The position numbers and the translations under genes are program-made. Below are positions 57,062 to 64,000 of a DNA stretch of 64,000 bases, one piece after another. How positions within the stretch are numbered: position 1 is the first letter of the stretch; the number at the start of each line of letters is the position of its first letter. The notes beneath the pieces are model-generated. The model ran no database searches. It saw only the letters and a program-made list of their open reading frames with translations, and had not been told where the DNA came from. The stretch is from Populus alba. Lineage: Eukaryota > Streptophyta > Magnoliopsida > Malpighiales > Salicaceae. The DNA is taken from the NCBI RefSeq assembly GCF_005239225.2, contig NC_133302.1:17339357-17403356 (forward strand), read 5' to 3'.

Positions 57062-58678
57062 TATTGCGATGTCGCGGTCGCACAAATTAATTACCCTAGC
57101 TTCAAACACAACACACAAGATAGTATAGAGCAAGCAAGGGTCGATCCACGAGGAAGATTTAGTTCAGATTTTTTATGTTATACGTTATGCAATTTGGGGG
57201 GGTTGGATGTTATATAGGCTAAAGAGAAATAAAACAGAAAATTATCAAACATAATTTAATAAAATCAGAAAATTATCAAGAGAACAAACCTTGGTCGCAA
57301 TCACACATCCACCTATAGAAATCAGAACTGATCCTTGAAACGAAATTCCAGTTTATATTCCGAATTTTTATCTTTTTCTTAACGTTGGTTAATTAACGGA
57401 TCCGCCGTATAATAACCCTAACCAACAAATAATCACAGTGTCCGCACTAATGATTTAATCCAATGGCAACCTTAAGATCTAGATAAATTCATTATCTTAA
57501 CAACTAAGTTGTCTGCTTATGTTGCTTTGATCGAATGTTCTCCCTAAGATTAATAACGTAGATCCGCTACAATTATTAAACTCAGTTGCTTCACAAGTTC
57601 ATATACCACAACTCCGGTTTTGATATCAAACTTAGCAATAAATTGTCTATAATAATAACTTAGAGTCCGCTCTAGCAATTAAATAAACAATCATAGGAAA
57701 AATAAGCATAGGAGAACAAACATATTCATCATATAAACTGAAAAGAAAGGTAGAATAGATCTCACAGTTCTTGAAATTCGAAGGTTTCCGTGTCCTTGCA
57801 ACCAAGAAAATGAGTTGAGCCTTGCATGTTTATTGAACAACTAATCAAAAAGATGGAAGAATGCATGATTTAGGGTTTCTTAGAGTAGGGGGCGTTTTTT
57901 CTCCTCTTGGGTGGCTGCCCCTTTCTCTTCTCTCATTCTTTTTATATGCTAGGAAACCCTAACTCTATTTTACAAAATAGTCCTCCCTTAAGTAGACAAT
58001 TTACATTTAAGTAGTTCAATAAACTATTTTTCCTAAAAAAGGAGAAATAGCTTTGCATGAAATCTTTCAAGCTTTGACTTAGAGGAGCTACATTGCTGAA
58101 ATAAAAACTTGGATGTCGGTTTAGATGCTTTGGAACGTAATCTGGACTCGTTTCTTCACGAAACCTGTCTGCTGGCAGAATTCAGTTGTCATCTTTGAAA
58201 ACTCATATCTCGCTCATATGACATCTTTTTTTGCTGAAATTTGGCGAGTTTATAGGCCTTTGAGTCAGGAATCCAAAACAATTGAGTTTGCATCAATTGG
58301 ACTTTTGTAGCTCTAGATATTCAAGTCGGACTGACCGAAGGTCAACACTGGCAGATTGCGAGATTTGACTTTGAAAGCTGCGATTTCCATGCTCTTCCTT
58401 ATTTTATTGTCTTGCCTTAGATTTCCAGAAAGGTATGGATGTTATCTTTTTAATGCCACTGGAATCACTTCATTTCGACCTTTAGAGCTCATGTTCTGCA
58501 CAAAACATCGACTGAACGTCAAATCTGCCAATTACCTTCAATTTACTCCTTTTTGCATCTTTCATCCAAAAGTGCCTTCAAAACATAAAACAAAGAATAT
58601 CAAGGCATTTTATATATAAAACATAGGCAAAGCACTAGTTAAATATGGGTTAAACTATCGAATAATATGGTTGCATAA
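57062..58678 (-). repeat. Right (5') LTR of the Athila-like element
   Basis: It is nearly identical to 50710-52328, with small indels (for example GCAAGGGTCGATCCACG versus GCAAGGGGTCGATCCCACG). The high identity indicates a fairly recent insertion. It is followed by CTGGT and the rest of the Copia LTR. Confidence 0.85.
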
Positions 58679-58683
58679 CTGGT

Positions 58684-58758
58684 CGGCGACTGGTGGCTTG
58701 TGGCTGGTTGCTTTCCTTGACCTTCTAGGAGCTTCTGGATTGAGTTTAATATTCAACA
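58684..58758 (-). repeat. Left (3') LTR of the Copia element, second part
   Basis: CGGCGACTGGTGGCTTGTGG to TTAATATTCAACA matches the end of the right LTR (62500-62569). Confidence 0.9.
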
Positions 58759-61628
58759 AATCTCCCCTTTAAACTCAATCGAGAGATATCATGCCAAGCA
58801 TGAACACTTCTCCTTTCAATGCCTTCTTTCTGCTTGTACCCTTTATCCACTAATTTGGCTTTCGTCTTGTAGACCCTTTTGACACCTATTGCTTTCTTCT
58901 TTTCTGGTGGATAAGTCAGCTTCCAGGTATCTTTCTTCTCAATGGCATGTATTTCTTCATCCATTGCTTTTATCCATTTCTTTTCTGTGACAACTTTATT
59001 GAAGCTTAATGGGTCACTATCTGCATGAAAACAAAATAGAGTTGTATCTTCCATGACCTGAGTGGTATCGTACAACTCTTCAAGATTCCGCATCCTTCTT
59101 GGTCCTTCTGATGAGGATGCTGATGGTGGTGTTGATGATGATGCTCCTAGTGTGTTCCTCCTGTTGAATACAGGAAATCTGTGTACCGGACTTTGTGGTT
59201 CAGCTGCTGGTACAATCGGTTCTTCCACAAGTACTGTTGGTACTTCTTCACCTTCAAGGATCAAATCAAGATTGATCCATTTGATTGCTTCTTGATCATC
59301 ATTCCATTGCCAAGATTTATCTTCTTCAAAGATAACATCTCTACTCGTAATCACCTTCTTCGTGATGGGATTATACAGCCTGTATCCCATCCTTCTTTCA
59401 CCATATCCGACAAAGATGCATTTCTCGCTCTTATCATCGAGCTTTCTCCTTCTTGCATCTGGGATCTTTGCATATGCCACACAACCAAAGACTCGTAGAT
59501 GAGTAACACTTGGTTTGTGACCACTCCATGCTTCTTCTGGAGTGACTCCTTGCAAACTTCTAGTTGGGCAGCGATTCAGTAGATACACTACACATGATAC
59601 AGCTTCAGCCCAGTATTGCTTGGGCAGCTTCTTTGCTTTGAGCAGACTTCTTGCCATGTCAAGAATCGTGCGATTCTTCCTCTCTGCTACACCGTTCAGC
59701 TATGGTGTATAAGCTGGTGGCGTCTGATGTCTGATGCCTTGTTGTGTATAATAGGCTTCAAAGTCATTTGCTGTATATTCTCCACCTTGATCAGATCTCA
59801 CTGTTCTGATCGTGTAACCAGTTTGCTTCTCCACAATTGCTTTAAAATCTTAAAAACAATTGAATACTTCTGACTTCCTCTTCAGAAAGTATATCCACGT
59901 CTTTCTACTAAAATCATCAGTAAAAGTGAGGAAGTACCTATTTTGTCCAGTCGACATAGGTGTAATTGGGCCACACACATCTGTGTGTACTAACTCGAGT
60001 GGCCTATTTGCTCTCCAGTTGACTTCTTTGGCAAAACTGGATCTGTGATGTTTGCTGAGGACACAACTCTCACAGACTTCATCTGGATGATCAATGTGAG
60101 GCAAACCTTTGACCATCTTCTTGCTTGTTAGCATCTTCAGACTTGTGAAATTTAGATGTCCAAGCCTCAGGTGCCAAAGCCATTCTTCACTGTTGGTGAT
60201 GGCGCTCAAACACCTTGCTGCATCATACTGGATGTTCAAAGGAAACATCCTATTCTTGGACATTTTCACGTAGGCCATTAATCTCCCATTGTTGTCTCTA
60301 ATTGCCAGATGACAATTCTTCGAGTAAAAAGTATATCCTCTCTCCAAAAGTTGACCTAAGCTGATCAAGTTTTGCTTTATGGCTGGGACATAATAGATAT
60401 TGGCGATGTAGCTGGAATCGCCATTCTTTAACTTGACTGGGATGCTGCCTTTACCTTTGAATGGAACCTTTGTGGTATCTCCAAAAGTAACTAGACCTTG
60501 CTTGGTCTCATCTAGATCACCAAATAACTCTCGGTAGCCGCACATGTGATTGCTGGCTCCAGTATCTAGATACCATATATTCTCTTGTTTCTCGCCAAGT
60601 TCTTGTTGGACAAGAAATGCAGATGTTTCTCTGTCATCCTTCTCTGCATAGTTGGCTTGCTCACGTATCTCCAACGGAGCTTTCCATTTGCATTCAGTGC
60701 TATAGTGCCCAAATTGATTGCAACTATAACATTGAATATTCCTCTTGTCACGGTTATTGTAACCGCCTCCTCTTCCTCTAGGAGTGAATGCCTGTTGTCT
60801 TCTACCTCCTCTGGTGGTGTTTCTGCCACCTCTTCCTCTAAAGCTTGTATTCCAAGAACCTCTTCCTTGGAATCTCTGGAATCCTCCTCTGGATTGTTGA
60901 CTTCCTGCTTGAGTGGTGTATCCACTTGTTGAAGTCTCCCCTTGCTCATATCTGTCCTTGAGAGACAGCTTTGCTTGTAAGGCATGCTCGATGGTCTTAT
61001 CTCCATTTCGCTTTACAATCTTTTACTCATGAGCTTGTAAAGAACTCATAAGTTCATCCACTGTCAACTTGTCCACTTCCTTGGACTCTTCAATTGCGAC
61101 AACAACAAAATCGAATTTTGGATCTAGGGATCTCAAAATTTTCTCAGTAATTCGAGAATCGATGATGGCTTCTCCATTTCTTCTCATCTGGTTTACTATC
61201 ACCATAATCCTTGTGTGATAATCATAAATAGACTCTGAGGACTTCATTTGCAATAACTCAAATTCTCCTCGCAAAGATTGAAGACGAATCTTCTTGATTT
61301 TGTCAGCACCTTTGTATTTCTATTGGAGAGCCTCCCATATATCATGTGATGTTTCAGCGGAAGCTATGATCTCGAATGTATCTTCATCAAGACCTTGATA
61401 GATGATGGTCTTTGCTTTGTTGTCTTTCTTTCTGTTGACTTTGAGGGCTTGCTTCTGTGCCTCTTGTAAAGCATCTTCTCTTTCTTTGGATTCTGGTTCA
61501 TCATAACCAGTTTGTACAATATCCAAACATTCTTGTGAACCAAGGAATGCCTTCAATCTGATGCACCAACTATCATAGTTGTCTTTCGTCAGCTTCGGGA
61601 TGAGTGTATGTGTACCTTCTGTAGTCAT
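58746..61628 (-). pseudogene. Copia gag-pol, four nonsense codons and no reverse transcriptase
   Basis: On the minus strand, gag starts at 61628 (MTTEGTHTLIPKLTKDNYDS). It is followed by a zinc knuckle (CYSCNQFGHYSTEC), protease (DTGASNHM), pre-integrase finger (LWHLRLGHLN ... CESC), integrase core ([23 protein letters not shown]) and its C-terminal part ([13 protein letters not shown]). In-frame stops occur near 61320 (TAG), 61025 (TAA), 59850 (TAA) and 59699 (TAG); three of the four fit a Gln codon changed by C-to-T. After [17 protein letters not shown] the frame jumps to ERRSVHAW and the purine tract, so reverse transcriptase and RNase H are deleted. The element could move only with outside enzymes. 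Confidence 0.9.
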
Positions 61629-62209
61629 TTTGCTCTTTGAATGACTATATCACCTTTCTAGGAGCCGAATTTGGCCAAACGGACACTGTAGATCGATCCA
61701 GAATGGTCCAAATAGTAGGGAACCGGTCTGACTTTGTTGAAATCGGGTCAGAAAATGGTTGAACCGGTCACAAAACCAATTCTGTACGGCGGGCGGTTCG
61801 CTGGGTTGAACCGGGAATATTCTTGGGAATATTCTGTCGGCTTGGCTGCGGCTTTGATGACGACTCGGCTCGACGGGAGTACGGCTCGGCTTATGGCTCA
61901 GTTGGACTCGACTTACGGCTCGGCTAGGTATCGGCTTAAGAGGCTCGGCGCGACTCAAATATGGCGCGCGTGGACGGCACTCGTCTTCAACCTCTGGCGC
62001 ACGTGGATGCGCGTGGGCGATCAGGGCAGAATCTTCAAGTGGCGCGTGTGGGCTACCTCCGTCTCCGATGAAACTGATTCTTGCACCAGTGAACTCGTAT
62101 TGATGAGCTCTATACTATGGAATTCTCAAACTTATTTTTGACAACTTTTTAAAATTCAGATATACCCAAAACTCTTCTGTTTTCCGACGAACGGGGCTCT
62201 GATACCAAT
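61629..62209 (-). other. Leader region of the Copia element
   Basis: Between the primer site and the gag start there are about 570 bases with no supported gene. A GC-rich segment at 61780-62050 contains repeated GGCTCGGC words. The plus-strand frame at 61734-62141 and the minus-strand frame at 61650-61958 both come from this repeated composition. Confidence 0.6.
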
Positions 62210-62569
62210 TGTTGGTGGGAGAAACCACTGGTGGTGGCTTTGAAACACTCAGAGGGGATAAAACACAAGGTTTTATTACAAAATCCGAAGCTTACAATAA
62301 TTAACACAAAAGCTTAAACACGCCCTCTCTCTCTCTATTCTCTTTCTAGTGTTTCTCTCAATTCTCTCCACACAAATAAACACAAGCTGGGCACTCTATT
62401 TATACACAAAATCAGAATACAAAAATTCAAACTTCAAGTGTGAAGGCGGCTGGCGGCTGCGGCTGGTGGCTGGCGGCTGCGGCTGGTGGCTGGTCGGCGA
62501 CTGGTGGCTGGTGGCTGGTTGCTTTCCTTGACCTTCTAGGAGCTTCTGGATTGAGTTTAATATTCAACA
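62210..62569 (-). repeat. Right (5') LTR of the Copia element
   Basis: 360 bp, TGTTGGTGGGAGAAACC ... TTAATATTCAACA on the plus strand. It carries the GGCTGGCGGCTG-type repeat in uninterrupted form at about 62443-62520. TATAAATA is on the minus strand near 62396-62403. Confidence 0.9.
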
Positions 62570-62689
62570 CTTTTTACATGTTTCCTGTATAGTTTTTTTG
62601 CCAATAAATTTGAACTGTTTCTTTTCTTGTGCTTAATATTGAAAAAGTTAATCCGTTCGCAAATACTTTAGAAAAATCAAAACCCTATG

Positions 62690-62835
62690 CAAACCATTCC
62701 ATGGCATGTCACATATCAGCAACTCCCGTATGACATTCTCATTAAGGATCTTATGTAAAGCCCCAGTCATAACCATTGACAGTACGTTTGCAAACCATGT
62801 AGAGAGATTCTTTTGATTTTTCCTTCTCCTCATGC
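62690..62835 (-). pseudogene. Decayed copy of the 55-residue ORF
   Basis: It is homologous to 42280-42410 (GGTTTGCAAACGTAC, CATGGCATGTCACA on opposite strands). The start MRRRKNQ and the end NVIRELLICDMPWN are kept. Indels, including the loss of the GAAGA segment and an added CCCC region, put the middle in another frame. Confidence 0.6.
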
Positions 62836-63059
62836 CTCTCTCCTAGAAGTCCTAAGAAATACATAGGAGGTGGTCGTCAGATTTAGCCCCAAAAAAGTAT
62901 CTAATGGGGAATGTGTGGTACCATGTAGAGCAGTTACTTATTCGAGCAAGGGGAGGGGAGAGGGTGCAGCTCTTCGAAGTGGCCTATCAAATCTTCTCTG
63001 AAAGAATTTGCATTGCGTGTGTCCTTGAGTTGTTACTGGAATAGGTTTATTCGTTCTAC

Positions 63060-63311
63060 AACAGGTTAATATTAATTTTTTAAAAAAAAATATTAAAAAT
63101 ATAAAAAATATTTTAAGTTTTTAAAATTTGACAATATTCCTAGACTTAAATAACTTGGGTCTGGTGAAAATACAAGACTATTTTTTTATAATTGTTTTTT
63201 ATTTTTATGAAAAAAATATTTCAACTATCCTCCAGTATTTTAAATAAAAATTTTCATTAATTTTTTTACGCATTTAAACTACCCTTGAAATATATTAAAT
63301 GGAAATGTTAA

Positions 63312-63353
<42 letters not shown>

Positions 63354-64000
63354 TTTTATTAATAAAAAATTTAAACCACCCTTCAAGTATCATAACAGAA
63401 ATAATAATTAGTTTTTATATATATTTTCTATAAAAAAAAATTAAACTAGAATTGAAATATCCTAAATAATGGTTTTTATAATATTTTCTATTTTTTATAA
63501 AATAATTTCAACTATCCTTGAATAAATCTAAACAAAAATCCTAATTAATTTTTTTTTATAAATGTTTTATTTGTTATAAAAACAATATTTAAACTACCCT
63601 TGAAGTATCCTAAACTGAAATGCTAATTAAGTTTTTTATAAGTTTTTTTATTTTTTATAGGAAAAACTTTTTAACAAAAATGTTAATTAATGTTTTTATA
63701 AATATTTTTTATTTTTATAAAAACTATTTAAATTATCCTTTAAGTATCCTAAACAGAAATCCTAATTTTTTTTATAATTAGTTTTATTTATTATAAAAAA
63801 ATACATTGAAACTACCGTTAAAGTATTTTAAACCGAAATGCTAATTATTTTTTTTTATAAATATTTTTTAGTTTTTATAAAAAAAAAAACATTTAAACTA
63901 CCCTTGAAGTATATTAAAACAAATTCTAATTATTTTCTTTTATTTTTTAAAAAAATATTTAAACTGCCACCTTGAAGTGTTTTAAACAAAAATGCTTATT
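63060..64000. repeat. AT-rich minisatellite block, third location
   Basis: At least nine units contain CTACCCTTGAAGTATCCTAA or close variants and GAAATGCTAATTA, separated by T- and A-rich stretches. Spacing is about 70-110 bases. An (AT)n run lies at 63317-63349. The array continues past the window end. The plus-strand run of repeats follows ACTTGGGTCTGGTG (63152), as at 42.6 kb. Confidence 0.7.

Larger units (their letters stand above)
50710..58678 (-). mobile_element. Athila-like Ty3/gypsy element, minus strand, large pol deletion
   Basis: LTRs of about 1.6 kb lie at 50710-52328 and 57062-58678, nearly identical. The target duplication is CTGGT (50705-50709 and 58679-58683). The minus-strand primer site TGGCGCCGTTG is at 57046-57056, and a purine-rich tract (AAGTGTGGGGGTATT) precedes the left LTR at 52329-52343. 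The gag-protease region is complete in outline. Most of the polymerase, with the integrase core, is deleted. No env-like frame is seen between 52340 and 53830. Confidence 0.9.
50416..62569 (-). mobile_element. Copia LTR retrotransposon, minus strand, split by an Athila-like element
   Basis: CTTTT flanks both ends (50411-50415 and 62570-62574). The right LTR is 62210-62569. The left LTR is in two parts, 50416-50709 and 58684-58758 (after the CTGGT duplication). On the minus strand the primer site TTGGTATCAGAGCC follows the right LTR (near 62195-62208), and a purine tract (AAAGGGGAGATT) precedes the left LTR at 58759-58770. Without the nested insert it is about 4.2 kb, short for Copia because reverse transcriptase and RNase H are missing. 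Confidence 0.95.

Noticed and set aside
61734..62141. Plus-strand 135-codon frame in the Copia leader
   Set aside because: It derives from GGCTCGGC-type repeated words and runs against the element's sense strand.

Overview
This is nuclear DNA from a flowering plant, most likely a woody dicot. The evidence is AT-rich intergenic DNA, GT-AG introns, plant-type receptor-kinase coding sequence, and a dense nest of plant transposon families (CACTA, Ogre/Tat-like, Athila-like, chromovirus, Copia, LINE, TRIM). A poplar or willow relative is possible, but the sequence alone does not prove it. Host genes are few: the 5' end of a leucine-rich-repeat receptor gene runs off the left edge (minus strand), and a two-exon gene for an 89-residue membrane protein lies at 38.4-39.8 kb. 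The other gene-like pieces are a broken SNF2/SHPRH-like 3' end (37.7-38.0 kb), a 55-codon minus-strand ORF (42.2-42.4 kb) with a decayed copy at 62.7 kb, and short exon-like pieces around 43.9-49.9 kb.

Layout. 1-0.7 kb: receptor gene. 0.7-6.2 kb: duplicated promoter-like and AT-rich blocks, one carrying an intact 288-bp TRIM element (2639-2926). 6273-15569: a 9.3-kb CACTA transposon with target duplication ATC, a TNP2-type transposase gene and a TNPA-like gene. Each gene is spoiled by one premature stop that looks like a C-to-T change. 15651-17894: a truncated Copia element. 17895-37159: a large non-coding LTR element on the minus strand (Ogre/Tat-like primer site, about 2-kb LTRs, no gag-pol). 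It contains a 5'-truncated LINE (20937-22917) and a second, deleted CACTA element (28260-35039, target duplication CCA) that landed in its primer-binding site.

37.2-43.9 kb: the gene island described above, plus AT-rich repeats. 43926-49152: a young chromovirus (Ty3/gypsy) element with near-identical LTRs and a gag-pol broken by two single-base losses. 50416-62569: a minus-strand Copia element (target duplication CTTTT) whose left LTR is split by a minus-strand Athila-like element (50710-58678, target duplication CTGGT). The Copia element has lost its reverse transcriptase and RNase H. The Athila-like element has lost most of its polymerase and much of its integrase. 62.6-64 kb: a decayed copy of the 42-43 kb block, ending in AT-rich minisatellite repeats.

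Relations. Insertion order can be read from the nesting: Athila-like after Copia, and LINE and CACTA-2 after the large LTR element. Duplicated copies of target sites serve as natural empty sites for the TRIM, for CACTA-1 and for the truncated Copia. No CRISPR array, bacterial-type operon, rRNA gene or convincing tRNA gene was seen. The most unusual structures are an array of CACTA-terminal palindromes inside CACTA-1, placed directly upstream of the TNPA-like gene, and two tandem arrays in the large LTR element whose core octamers are reverse complements of each other.
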